64,000 bases of DNA from Gymnogyps californianus (lineage: Eukaryota > Chordata > Aves > Accipitriformes > Cathartidae), in contig NC_059471.1 of the NCBI RefSeq assembly GCF_018139145.2, forward strand, positions 47,189,486-47,253,485, in the 5' to 3' direction. The notes under the pieces are model-generated. The model ran no database searches, was not told the origin of the DNA, and saw only the letters and a list, made by a program, of their open reading frames with translations. The translations under genes and the position numbers were made by a program. Below are positions 1-12,000 of this stretch, one piece after another (position 1 is the stretch's first letter; each line of letters starts with the position of its first letter).

Positions 1-244
1 TATTTGGCAAATCTATTGATAATTTTGCTATTGGAAAATTATTTAAAAACAGATTAGTCAGATTGCTAGGAAATTACATTTTGTTCTGCATTCTAACGAA
101 TTTGTATTCAACAATAAAAGCTCTGTGGCTCGTATTTCTGTTTCAGAGGTAATACCCAGTGCTGTGATGCTTAACTGTTTATTCAAATGATGCATATACA
201 TTTTTACATCTTCATTTATTTATTTATTTTAACTTATTTTAGTG

Positions 245-445
245 GGGGGAAATGCAGGCATTAATTTAGAGCTACTGATGCAATGAAATGGAGGAATATA
301 TTTGAGCTATTAGCCGCTTCAATCTCCTGCCCACAAATAATTGATGAGTTTCTATTAAAGATTGACAAGCCGGCAGACTGCAAAGCATTTTTACTAGAAA
401 ATGCACCATGGTTAGCAAATATGCATTATACCTTTTATTCTATTG
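245..445. promoter_or_regulatory. Candidate conserved non-coding element
   Basis: This block is not repeat-like and has no coding frame. It is dense in homeodomain-type cores (ATTAATTT, ATAATTGATG, CTATTAG, TATTAAAGATTG), mixed with a moderately GC-rich core containing AAGCCGGCAGACTGC. That texture is typical of vertebrate developmental enhancers. Conservation was not tested, so this is a texture-based inference. Confidence 0.35.
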
Positions 446-2399
446 CTATATATTAACAGTTTTGGAGTTGAATTTTTTGTTTCTTATAGACTTATTGGTT
501 GGTATTTGTCTAGGAAGAATTTGCATGAAGTAGAAAGAAAAAAGAAAAAGAGAGAGAGAAAGCAAGCAAGCAATGCACGCACACACATCAGAATTGTCCT
601 TAGCCATTTTTCATGTGTTAATATGGGCTGTTTCATATAAATTTTTTTAGGATTCTTTTCAACTCATCTTCTCTGTTTCTGGGTTGGACTATTGGGATGC
701 ATCAAAAAATGTGGAAATGTAAATTCTAGTAAAGTTAACAGAGCCTATGAAGAGCAGCAAGTTCCTCATCAGCGTTGTTCATATGTAAGCAGACTGATAA
801 AACTAAGTAATTTTATCCTCAGCTCTGCTTTCCATGAGAAGTTATGTATTTATAAAATAACATGAGGCAAAAATAAGTAGAAAATCTTTCATGTATCGTT
901 TTTAATCCATAAAGAAAAAAAAATGGGTCAGTGCAAAATTATGAGAATTCTAAGTTCTATTCATAATATATGTCCCTGTGATTTGTATACTCAGAAAGAT
1001 TTCTTGCTATTAGAAGCAAATATTTTAAGACTTACAAGTTGGCTGTAAACTCACTGTTTTGCTTTCTTATGTTGGTTTGTTGAATAAATACACTTGCATT
1101 TCATTCTGTATAACATTCTTACAGAAGAAACATTGTTTTAAGTAACATATTAGGAGACAAACTGAAGCATCTTTTCTTTAGTGGAATCAGACTTGAGAAG
1201 AGAAGGGGGACAAGATGGGAGAAAAAGAGATCTGGATATTTTAAAATTTGAAATAATAAAATTTGCTTAAACAAATAAAGAGTAACTACATCAGCTGTTT
1301 TTTTGTTCTCAGCATCTGCCTTTTTGATTCCACTTTTAAATTGCTGCAGGTAGGCAACAAAATAAGCAATCAAGAAAATTAGAGTTTAGGTGCAACTTGA
1401 ACGAGCTTAATTTATTGTTAGCGCATCATTTTATATTTGTGGTAATAAAATGTAATTCTTATTCCAGAATTCCTATACAGTAACAAAGAAACAAAACCTA
1501 TTATTTTTAAATTGTACAGTATCTCCATAGTAAAATGAATATTCAGAACATTTTTTTTCAATATTTATTCTCTGAGATAATCCTATCTAACAAGCAGTTA
1601 ATATGCTGATGTGTACAGGAACATTTTTGATGACACAGATCTTTTAAAACAGATTGTCTACACGTAAATAAACCTACATATGCCACAAATCAAAAGTTTC
1701 TACTTCAGAAAACTCCAGCTGCTAGATAAATAGACCTGCATACATTTTTGGCTCGCAGTGCATGTTCCATAATAGGTTGTGCAATAGGATTTCATTTAAC
1801 TATATGGATTCAAATATTTGTTACTGCCCACTTTGGGGAGACAAAATTAAAATGGTTTGGTGGCTTACAAGATATGTAAGGAATAAAAACAGAAGTCCAA
1901 GCATCTTAGAAATGCAGAAAGTATATTATTAAAAAATAATAGAATACAAATACTAGGGAATATCTTTGTTATGTACAATGTTACTGGCTACGTATCTTAG
2001 CTTCATTTTGTATTTATGAATATATTTTCAGTAGAAGGATAAATAGGTGAAAATAGTTCACTACCATATGATTTGTTTTATCCTTAGGCATCGCCTGGGG
2101 TTACTGGTACAGCCCTGGCTCTCAGTACCGAAAAGTGAAATGTGCAACAATGAAAATTTTATTAAAACGTATGTTAACCCATTACAGTATGTTCACTTCC
2201 AATTCTTTGTAAGAATGCGTGATGTATCATTTTGTGTGTGTCATTTTTTTAAAAAGATATGAGTCAAGTAGAGGAGCAAATTTAATGGGAGAATTTTATG
2301 GGAAACATTATACAAATGGCAGAGTGTGCGATTCCCATTATTAAAATAATTTGTCATTGTATGAAAAAATGGTATAAATTTCAAGAAAGAGTCTTCTTT
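446..2399. other. Unique AT-rich sequence with a purine-rich tract
   Basis: The only visible structure is a compound low-complexity tract at about 531-587: A/G-rich (GAAA and GAGA runs), then GCAA repeats, then a short CACACA run. The 84-codon minus-strand frame at 1119-1373 is AT-driven and resembles nothing I know. Confidence 0.5.
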
Positions 2400-2600
2400 A
2401 GTTATCTGCCCTTTTTTAATGACAGCAGCTTTTGTGCAGTAAAGGCAGACACGTTTTCAAGCAAAGCCCATTTCAGACCAGAATTTCTGAGAGCCCTATT
2501 AATGTTTCATGCTAATCAAGGAGAGTGGGAAATAGAGCTGACAGGTGCTTTCTACTCTGCTTATTCCTGTCTTCCTGCATTAGACATTACTAGCTAAAAA
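2400..2600. promoter_or_regulatory. Candidate conserved non-coding element
   Basis: This is a non-repetitive block of balanced composition within AT-rich surroundings, with closely spaced motifs: TTTAATGACAGCAGC, CCTATTAATG, CATGCTAATCAAGG and a central CAGACACG. An open frame of 99 codons (2298-2597) crosses it but has no recognisable family and reads as chance. I suspect an enhancer on texture only. Confidence 0.3.
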
Positions 2601-5226
2601 AGAGCCAATATGGTTCCTTTCCAGTGCATGTGGTGACAAGGGCAGGAATAAACTGCTTCTTTTTATAAGTTTATAGTTGTTTTTCTTATTGCCTCCACTG
2701 GTGACATCCACAAATGTATAGATGCGGCAATTATTAATAAAAAATTATTTTACTTCAAACCGTGACCTGAATCGGACTCTGAAATTTCCCCCAGTGCACT
2801 TTGGAAACTCCAGTGCACAGGTAGCACATCTTCTGAGATAAACTGAGGCCCACCTGGGATCCTTGTTTTAACAGCACGCACGGTAGTATTTCCATCTGAG
2901 CCAGAAAGAAACACGTAGCTTTACTCTAGCACAAGTCTTTTTGATTAAGAAATGCCGAGGTGAAGAACAAAAGTAAACTCTTCAAGAGGCAGCTTGAAGA
3001 CAAAACATGAAAGCTGCAGCGGGTGTTGCTGGGGGTTGCCCTTTGCCACCCTCCCCTACCCCAGGTACCTGACTTGTACCTCTGTGTTAGTCAGGCAGAG
3101 CAGCAGCACTCTGAAGTAAGTGCGTGCTCAAATCCCCTATATAGCTAAAGGAGAGAGCGACGTGCCTTTGAAAGCCTACCAAGAAGTCCCATCTGACTGA
3201 GTTTAGGTACACAAGTTAGGCAGGGAGGCTGTCCCTCTGGAGGCCCTCAAAGGCACACGTCTCTGGTGCCTGTGCGGAAAGTTTTGGCGCTTCCTTTGGG
3301 AAGCCTGCTTCAATAGGCAGTTAAATGCAGATGCAAGTTAGGTGCCCAAGTGAGGTAGACCGGACTGAAGCCTCTGACAACAAAATGGCTGAAGTCTGCA
3401 AGCTGGGACTTTACTGAACTGTATTTGTACAACACACACGGGGAATTTCATAACTGCAGCAGCTAGCAGTCCTTAAATAAGCTTTGCTGAAATAATCAGG
3501 AAAAGGAGAAACTGAGCCCACTGTTCCAGTATATTGCTTTTTCTACGCAAAGCAGACATTGTTAAACCATCCTAATTGTGCATGGCAGTCAGCATAGCTG
3601 GTTTTTCATGTAAATTATAATGTATACAATAACTCAGAAAATATTGATTTACTTTAGTATCTCCATAGACCTTTTGACCATTGAAAAAAGCTGCATTTGT
3701 TTAATTGAAATTACTTTCCATTATAAAATTTAATTGAAGCAGATCCCTAATCTGGACCATTTTACACTGACTTAACTCTTGCCTACTTTGATTTTGTTTG
3801 CTAGCAATTTACTGCTTTAAGTTGAACTAATAAATACATTCACACATATTTGAATATGTATGAATCCAGCTTAAACAAGTCTATATTAAGAATCTGAATC
3901 AGTTTAGTTAAATTCATTTAAACCAGTACAACCTTTCCTCATGACATGGACATGAATTTGTTAAAAAATTGTGGATTATAACATTAAAATAATTACCACC
4001 TTTCTCTGGCAAGACACAAACCAATACTGCTTATTTGCTTGTTTTAAGGAAATTGCCAGCACTTTTCTATCAAATTTATTTTGCTGTTAATACATGATTT
4101 CTACAGTGAATCATGTCTACCTTCAGACTCATAATCAGTATGAAGAAATACTATCAGAACAGTCAAATTCAATTTCTTACAGGAGTGTTTTCTCAACGTG
4201 ATTAGAATCCCCTTGAATAACGATGGTGAGGCACATGTGGCTCATAGTACCAAAGGACTTGTACCTATATTGTCTTGTTTACTATGTCAAATATTATATA
4301 CTTAAAAAAATGCTTTAATAAATCTTTTGCTTCTGTTAAAAGCAAATATCTTTTAACATAAATTTAAAGATGAGTGAACCATTTCTCCTTGTGTATATTC
4401 TGCAAAGTTGCCCCTATCTACACACCGTACATGGGAATGACACTGGTGCCTTCAGGATAGGAAAAAATCTTACGATTTTGTACAGAAGAAGTTGTCACAG
4501 AAATAATTCATCGGAAGCATGAAGAATGGAATTCTTTACCAACAAGAATCTCAGATTTTTAATCTTAGCTGTGCACCAGAATTGTTTATAAACTTATTTT
4601 CATCAGGGCCCTATCTTCAGTTTTTGTTTAAAGGATTAATCCAGGGAAACTCCAGAGGGTTTGCTTTCTGACTTTGATACTTCCCCATTATGGTGGGGGA
4701 ACTGGGAAGTGTTAGCCATTTTGCCATTGGAGCTTAACTCTCTAAAACCTATGGAGAGCATCACATAAGTGAGAAGCCTCCACTTCACCCTTTAGGTAAC
4801 ACAACTTCCATTGCCAAAAGCCCTATGAGCTCCACCTGCCCTGGAATTCCCTTAGCGGATGTCAAGATTATGTAACGACCTTGTTTAGATTTGGCCTCTA
4901 AACATAGGGAAGGGTATCTAAGCAAGATTCACCATGCTCATTGTCTTTTCTGCTTGGGAAATGTTCACCACAACACAAATGTTTAGAGGTACATAGTGAG
5001 TCTTCAAGACTACAGTAGCTGTTAGGGTCATAGATTGATCCAGTGTAATGTGACTCCTGAAGGCAGCTTCCATAATCTGTTCTTTTTCCAAGTCACCTGT
5101 CTTTCTTTCCTTCAGTGGAAAAGTGACTAAAGGAGAGACATTTTTCTTAGGACTGATCATGGTTTCAGAACTCATGGATGATTCTAAGGTAGCAATTTTC
5201 TTTTATTCGCCCTGCAGTGCTGAGTA
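2601..5226. other. Unique sequence, no supported feature
   Basis: The stretch at 2760-3480 is less AT-rich than its surroundings and carries several GTTAGG-type words (for example near 3215 and 3340). These resemble the 3' untranslated part of old LINEs but are too degraded to call. The minus-strand 85-codon frame at 4918-5175 is unrecognised. Confidence 0.4.
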
Positions 5227-5267
5227 ACAGTTCATAGTGTTGTTAAAGCACTGAAACACTATGCTGT
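5227..5267. repeat. Short inverted repeat (hairpin)
   Basis: CATAGTGTT (5233-5241) is followed 13 bases later by its exact reverse complement AACACTATG (5255-5263). Outside these, ACAG (5227-5230) and CTGT (5264-5267) extend the pairing past a two-base bulge. At 41 bases it is too short for a typical miRNA precursor. Confidence 0.5.
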
Positions 5268-6324
5268 AAATTAATATTAAGAAGTATCTGCTTCATCCTA
5301 ACACATTTTAAATTATGTATTTTCTTTCTGTCCTTCTGTCTGAAACAGTCACTTAAAGACGGAGATTGAATATGTGCACGTATGCATTAGAACGTTAAGT
5401 TCTTTACTGTCTTAGTAACGAAATGAAGATTTTAATGTGTTCTTATGAAAGCTCTTTTGGGAGCCCTCTCAAAACATAGAAATAAGTTGAGAATATCAGG
5501 TTTTCAATACAAATCTTGGGCAGGTCCTGTACAGTACCTCCTAGCAAGTACTAAATGCTGTTTAACTTCCACCTACTAAAAACAAGTATTCCTTTCACCA
5601 AAGCAGAAGAAGGGCTGCTTTCGTCAGGGTTTGAGACCAGGAGATATGTGCATGTGCAAATAATATACTGCGCATGTCACATCCAGATTCCAAAGCTCAC
5701 TGTCATTAAGTCTTGGTTTCCTCATTTACTTTACATTTACATTTATGCAACCAAGACTTTGGATCTGTGCAAATAGGTTGTGCATGGGAGAGTCCCACTG
5801 GGAATGTGAAGGGAAACCCATAGAAGGCTTCACATTGACATTTCAAAGGCTTCTGCATCAAAACTGTGCTCTATATCTATGAATAGATATCCCTTGCTCA
5901 AAAATTATTTGCTCCTTCCCCCTCCCCATCCTGCCTTCTCTGCAACAATTCATAATACGACTGTTTATGTATGAAGACCTTCTGCAAACAGTATTATTAC
6001 TCTGGCTCCCTCAAAAAAGCTTAACTAAGATCCCTTTGGCCCATTATGGCAGATAACTAATTTATACAAAATCCTAAGAAAAAATTCCCTTCCTGAGGAG
6101 ATTATACAGTCCAGATAGACAAGCTGTATCCAGGATAAGAAAAATGTAGCCACAGAAAGTTTGTGTTTGGGTTTCATCTTATCTGTCCTTTGACTTCTGG
6201 GTCTGATAATCACCTTTCAAATTAACACCCTTAGACCCTGATTCTTTAAACTCTTTTTAGATGTTAATATTAAGGAAAAAAGTGAGCTGGTCCCTAGAAG
6301 CAATCATTTGTCTCTTTAAAGAGC
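5268..6324. other. Unique sequence, nothing supported
   Basis: There are no repeats, palindromes or credible frames. The largest frames (73 codons plus at 5555, 62 codons minus at 6025) have no recognisable family. Confidence 0.5.
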
Positions 6325-6440
6325 ATCTGGGCAACTAGCTGAGGTGAAGACCTTGTCCACACACTGACCTGGAATTCATAGGTAGTGGCAGGGCTAGAAA
6401 TGAAACTGGATCTCTCCAATCCCATGTCATTGCCCAGTTT
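6325..6440 (-). mobile_element. MIR/CORE-SINE-like relic
   Basis: Read on the plus strand, the order 'gctgaggtgaagaccttgtcc ... gtagtggcagggctagaaatgaaactgg ... tctctccaatccca' follows the reverse complement of an old tRNA-derived SINE of the MIR type. The GGCAGRGCTRGRAATnRAACnnGG section corresponds to the tRNA-like B-box region. The copy is old and divergent, hence the moderate confidence. It could instead be the related tail of an L2/L3 LINE. Confidence 0.45.
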
Positions 6441-6607
6441 TTACAACTTGCCGCCTCTGAGCTCAGGCTACAGAAGGACAATGTTCAGCTAAAGCAAAGG
6501 AGCGTAAAAGAAAGGCAGTTTCCTCCTATTAGGTTAAAGTGAGCAAGGCACTACAGGTTTCCATCTATGGTGATATGCTCTGACAAACACTTCACGTTTA
6601 ATTAACA

Positions 6608-6696
6608 GGACCAAATTCTCCTTTAATTTATGCAGGTGAAGCTCTATTGGCTTCAACAGAGTTAGCTCTGCTGTAATTGAGAGAAGAATTTGGCCC
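6608..6696. repeat. Fold-back (palindromic) repeat, 89 bp
   Basis: The ends are near-perfect inverted repeats: GGACCAAATTCT at the left and AGAATTTGGCCC at the right, with one mismatch in 12. The interior also folds on itself: about 17 of the next 29 positions pair, around a centre near 6650 containing TTGGCTTCAA. I recall this palindrome type, with GGGCCAAATTCT-like ends and a GACTTCAATGGAGTTAC-like centre, as a dispersed old repeat in amniote genomes. I do not recall a database name with certainty. Confidence 0.6.
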
Positions 6697-6990
6697 AGCA
6701 TCTGTAATAAATCATTAATGAGCATGTAGTAAGATAAGTTTTAATGATTAATTAACAATGTATTTTTTGGAGAAAAGTATTCTTAACATGCCCTTAATGT
6801 ATCAAGTGATAATTACAATATTAAAAGCCTACTGATTAAAGCAATTAATTATATGCTTAATTTATTTACTAATTAAGCTTTAATATATGTATAGTTAAGT
6901 AATTGCTAATGAGTATTTCACATTTGCTAAACAGGTCTGGCAGTAATTACATGGGAAACACTATAAAATTATTCTTCTAGTGATTATATG
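6697..6990. promoter_or_regulatory. TAATTA-rich block, candidate regulatory element
   Basis: This is an exceptionally TAAT-dense stretch. It has TGATTAATTAACAATG near 6746, GCAATTAATTATATGCTTAATTTATTTACTAATTAAGC near 6840-6880, and GGCAGTAATTACATGGG near 6939. Clustered TAATTA cores are homeodomain-type sites, but AT-rich decay products can look similar. Confidence 0.3.
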
Positions 6991-7010
6991 AAAAAATGCA
7001 ACATTCTTTG

Positions 7011-7048
7011 GGTTTTTTTCTTTCTTTTTGTTGTGGTTTTTTTTTTTT
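7011..7048. repeat. T-rich low-complexity tract
   Basis: Interrupted poly-T with C and G breaks, ending in a 12-T run and CCCC. It could be a worn poly-A tail in reverse orientation, but no retroposon body is visible beside it. Confidence 0.7.
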
Positions 7049-7266
7049 CCCCTAAATGAACTACTTGGCTTGCATTTTTCTTCTTGGTGAATAGAATGTT
7101 TACTAGAATACAAGCTTCATACATGTGAAAGGGCGGTGTTCCTGGACAAATATGATGAAATATGCTTCTGAAGCACAACTTAGTCATGCCTACATGAAAA
7201 CAACAATCTTCCCCCCCTTGTGCACACGGAGCTAAAACCTGCAGTTTTCTTAGTTTGTATTCAGCT

Positions 7267-7320
7267 CTTACTCAGGCAAAATTCCAGCTGATGTTAATGC
7301 GAGTTTGCTTTGTTAGTACC
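7267..7320. repeat. Degraded fold-back repeat fragment
   Basis: TTACTCAGGCAAAATTCC is followed by a diverged mirror arm, GCGAGTTTGCTTTGTTAGTA. This is the inner part of the same palindrome type seen more clearly at 14616-14697, where a TTACTCAGGCAAAA arm pairs with a TTTGCCTGAGTAA arm. Confidence 0.45.
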
Positions 7321-7489
7321 AGAGCTGTTTGTTCGTTGGTTATGGCAAGAACTTTTGGCTCCTGAGCTGGACTTTAATTCATATACAATTATAATTCTTA
7401 AGTCTTTAATTCATATATGATGCAGGAGAGAGATATGCATCTTTCAGTCAGATGTAGGTTTCTTAAATCATAGCATATGCAGTATCTAT

Positions 7490-7570
7490 TTTTGCAGTCC
7501 TTACTTTAAGTCTTATAATTTGTGCAGACAAAACTCCAATTAAAGCTGATGAAAGTTTTGCCTAAGCAAA
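7490..7570. repeat. Degraded fold-back repeat fragment (second copy)
   Basis: GCAGTCCTTACT (7495 region) and CAAAACTCC, then GAAAGTTTTGCCTAAGC, are in the order expected for the TTACTCAGGCAAAACTCC palindrome type. An insertion or degraded stretch lies between the first two words. It is 170 bases from the copy at 7267-7320. Confidence 0.45.
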
Positions 7571-9013
7571 CAACAAAGCAATAGGATCGTTTTTAGACAT
7601 ACCTGACCACACACAGTGAACTCCCGAGGTCCTTATTCATTTAAATTCCTATTGCATCCTAAGTGAAACCTGAAGCCCGAGTTTCTGGTCCTTGCCCAAG
7701 TTGTATCACAAACTATAGAAGAAAAGACAGTCCCTCTTTTTCCACGTCTGTGGTCCACACATTGCCTTCAGGGAGATGTTACCTCAGTGTAGATTCTGAC
7801 ATGTTTAAAAATATAAATAGTAGTGGCATACTGCATACAGCATGGTTTGGTGGAAACTGCGCACCATGAAGAAGTGTTCAAGAAAGGGTTAGTGTTATGG
7901 CTATAATTACTTCTCACTCCACTAGGCAAAATGATAAGTGAGCAAGACACCTACAGCATTGACTTGTGGGGGTAGAGCTTAGTAATGAGACGATCCCCAG
8001 CCTAGTTAACCACTCCTAGCTTTTGGAGGATACAGATCTCGAGATATTTAAGCAGTTTTCCTCCCTTTCCTACTCTTACGCTTGCTTCCCTCACTTTAAG
8101 CTTGTGTGTGTTTCTGCAAAATCCCAGCTGCTCCCTCTGCCTTTTTCTAAGTTTGGAACCTGGGGACACCTTTTTCTCCCATCCCCCAATCTTCCCTCTG
8201 GATACATCTTAGTGCTCTAATTTGTATCTGGCAGGTGAAAGTGCGTGTTGACCCAGAGCACATTCCTGGGAGAGCAAAATTAAATAGGTTCAGTAGGTCT
8301 GGGATGCACATAAACAGGTCTTAATGTAGTGTGTATTCTCATCCCATGCATTAATGAAGTGGGAGATGGACTGAATCTCACCAAAGCATGGGCTCTTCGT
8401 AAACTCTTTATGCTGTCACCAGATCAGAAATGGACAGGAGTGACAAATGGACACAAGGGACTACACCCCAAATACAGGGCTTAGCCCTGGCTTGTATAGA
8501 GCCTTCATTTTTCTACCAATAAAGCTTCCTGTAATTGATTGCCAAGACTCCATGCATCTGCCTAACTGGGGGTGTGTGACAAATCCAGCCCAACCTGTGG
8601 TAGAATTCCAGAATCATTCCCAAGGAGACATTCAATTACATTTATATAGCATATGCCATTACTCAGTTATATGAAAACGCATTCTTCTAGTAAAATTGGG
8701 GTTCGTGTTTATTTAAGAGATAGCAAACAAGGGATAAGGACATGAACTGAAGATGGGAAGCTATTGAGCAAAGATTTGAGTTGAAAAAACACATATCTAT
8801 TTTTTTTTAAAGTGGTAGTAACAAGGAATTTCAGCCAAATGTCCTTCCAGAGGAATCAAGCCTGTAGCTGAGTGGCTTCAGCACCCACTTACACTGGGGA
8901 GAGTTTGGTGCATCTAGTGTCTCCTAAGGCTGACAGATGTTACTTTGAATGATTATGTAGACATATTCCTCAGAATTAAGTAGGGATGTTGCCTATCACA
9001 CAGGAAAAATTGC
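7571..9013. other. Unique sequence, nothing supported
   Basis: I see no repeat structure. Frames of 65-75 codons at 7663, 8023 and 8447 read as chance translations. Confidence 0.5.
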
Positions 9014-9033
9014 TGTCAGGTTATGACCTGACA
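9014..9033. promoter_or_regulatory. Palindrome resembling a nuclear-receptor element
   Basis: TGTCAGGT and ACCTGACA form perfect 8-bp arms around TATG. The core AGGTTATGACCT (9018-9029) differs by one base from the classical palindromic thyroid/retinoid element AGGTCATGACCT. A further half-site-like TGACC follows at about 9039. Function is inferred from the motif alone. Confidence 0.35.
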
Positions 9034-12000
9034 TGATCTGACCATCAGAATTCTGCTGCTGAACTTCACGACTTCCAACATAAGTTTGGGGGCATTTGTG
9101 GGTTCATAAAAGGAAGGTTATCTACATTAACACTCTATTCAGATTGCAGTAATGACAGTGCTTCACTGGTTGTCAGTGGGCCAGAAAGATTTTTTCTTCT
9201 TTGTTCCATACTTTGTCTTAGGGACAGCCAGGGGGTTCACCTTCTTCTGAAGCACTGAAGACTGACCATCAAAGCTATGGATTTTTATGTAGGTCTTAAT
9301 GAAGTTAACAAAGCCTGTAGGATCAAACTTTATCTAAAATATCAGGAAATCTTTTTTCTGACTGCTTTCATGGTAAAATCCTAATGAACAAAACTGAGAG
9401 GAGGCAATTCCGTAAGTGCTCCTCTCTGCCTGCACAGCAGCATCCCTTCTCTGTCTGCACAATGTTCTGGGAGTCCAGCCCAGAAATACCCATATCTCCT
9501 ATGGAAGAAGGGTATGAATGGCCAGAGTCCTCACTCCGTTTCCAGACCACTGGAAGAAGCTGGATCAATATTGACAGGTTCAACTTGGTAGGAACATAGC
9601 ACTTGTTCATCTCCTGTGGCCTATGGATCTTTGCTGGTGAGGTGTCCATAGCTGGACTGCAGTACTTTTTGGATCTAGTTGACTTTTAAAGTAAAGACAT
9701 GTAATGGTCTGAACGGCACACTGAGGGGAGAATTGTGATCCATGGTTCAAACCACTCCAAGGAGAAGTTTAACTTCCATGTAAATTCTATCAATGCCGTG
9801 CCGAGAGAGAAAAAAAGAAACAACCAGGAATACTGAAAGAAGACTGTCTATTGCATGCCATTCTCATGCAAGTACCTTTCAAGTTAAATTTTTCCCTGTG
9901 GTTCTGTTATAAGCAAGGTGCACAGAAGAAAGAAATTGCTGATAGTAGGGTACCAAATCATGATGCCCAGACGGCTAGGCATTTTCTTTAGAAAAGCCTT
10001 GCCTTTACCTCACCAGGAGATTTTCCTCAGTAAGGACTTCAAAATGATTATTAGGAACTAGAGGGCTCGGAGCACAGAGAATGGAAAGTTAAGCCACCTG
10101 CACCACACAGCCTTCTTCATCCAATCAAACTGAAGAGCTTTGGAAAATTTTACAACACCCTGATAAGCTAGGTTGGTACTAGAAAATTAAAGGGAGATCT
10201 TTTTTGGACAAATTTTTCCTTTCTGTCCTGTGAAGTGTATTAGGTATCTGTAAGTTCTATGGCAACTTTAGAGAGGAAAAGGGGGAAATTTCAGGGACAG
10301 GAAAATATGTGGGGCAGAGTTTTGAGACAGCTTTAGATTCCTCCTAAAAGACTACAAAGAAGCTAGGTTTCCACAACTCAACATTTTTATTCTTTTATTC
10401 TAGACTAGGATCTCAAGCTTATACTGAGCATGCCTTTGTGCTCCTAACCCATATGTAACTTATACAGCTATGTGCAGTGCAACAGTCATTAGCAGAATGT
10501 ATCAGAAATGGCTCCAGAGGCTAAATAAATTTAGCACCTATACTGCTAAGTAATGCAGGTCAGAAACTGTTCCCTCTCTCTGAGGCCAAGTGGCACAGCA
10601 AGACTTGCATCTACCTATTTAAACTTTCTTTCCAACAAAACAGGGAGGCCATCTTCAAGCCTCCTTTTGGGAAGGATCTGTAGTACTTTCTGTCTCTTGA
10701 GCAATACCCAGGCAATATTGGGCACAGTGCTAATCAGTATAGGGCAAAACTATGCCAGGGAGAGTGCTAACAATTAAACAGACAGCCTAAAGACAGGACA
10801 GTGCTTGAACCTGTGCCCTCTGCCTCTTGTATTTCCCAGTATAGGCGTAGCAGCATCTGTATTATGGTGGAAGACATACTGGAAGAAACATCTAAGAAAA
10901 TCTGTAGTGAGAACTGTACATTCATTACATCTAATTACTCACATAATTTTCAGAAATGAGCTTCCCAGGCAAAACATACTGTCCTTAACTGTTGTTTGCC
11001 ATGTTTATTCTAGCTACGTCAAGAACCCCATTGTGAAAGCCCCACTGATTTAAACAATGCCAGGATTTCAGTCGTATGGGATGAAATGGTTCTGAGTGGT
11101 CCAGCTGGGAGCCCTTGTGCCATATCCAACTGCATGTCTACCAGGCCCCCAAACACATTCCCTAGAGATGGCTGTCTCATATAAGACACTCATCACTTCT
11201 TTCCAGAGACCAGCCTGAAAAACTACCCCAAAACTCAACACCTTTAGTAAAGCAGTGGTGGTGATGGTGGTGTTTACCCATACAATAGAAATGAGAAAAG
11301 ACAGTGCACGGGAAAAACATGGCAGAACAGAGAGAATTGTCTGGCTTAAGACCTGAGACTTTCATTTGGCCCAAAATCAGACCAAAGTGACTTTTGCTTG
11401 CAGATTACTGACATAAGTGTTTGGCATTGGCTCCTGAAATGTCTCTCGTAAATTTTGGAAATAAACCCAAAACAACTTCTGATTAAACTGGCTTGGCAAA
11501 CTGATAAATTTGCCTTCATTTAAATTGCTGGACACAAGGCACAAAACATGTCCATCAATGTTCCCAATTTAGTATTACACAAAGCTCTTTAAGACACTCT
11601 CCCCAAATGAGTGTAATGTTGATAACAGCCTAGGGCTTCAATACTCCAAGAGCAACCTTGATATGTGGCTTTATTGGAACAGATCCCTTTGAATGGAATA
11701 TTGATTGGGATGTTACTGTAGCCTTTTCTAGTCTGTGTCCTCCAAAAGGTACTTAGGAAGCATGGGTCACTCATTCAGTATATAATCCAAATAGATATGA
11801 ATTTCCTGAAAATGCCTATTGTTTATTCTGCCTTCTCTTTTGATCACTAAGCAGAATCACACATTTGGAATATGAGAGCCAGAGATCTTGGAAACCAAAA
11901 GCTATACTTAAGATGTTATTTCCACTTTTTTTTTTTCCTGAGTTTTGGATTTTTTTGGTCTCTACTAGTTTTAACTGCAGCTATCAGTAGTTCATAGGGG

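Noticed and set aside
2830..2860. GATAAACTGAGGCCCA as a MIR relic
   Set aside because: Single short word without the expected flanking sequence.
3480..3530. GGAGAAACTGAGCCCAC as a MIR relic
   Set aside because: Only about 15 bases resemble the MIR/L2 tail and the flanks do not continue the match.
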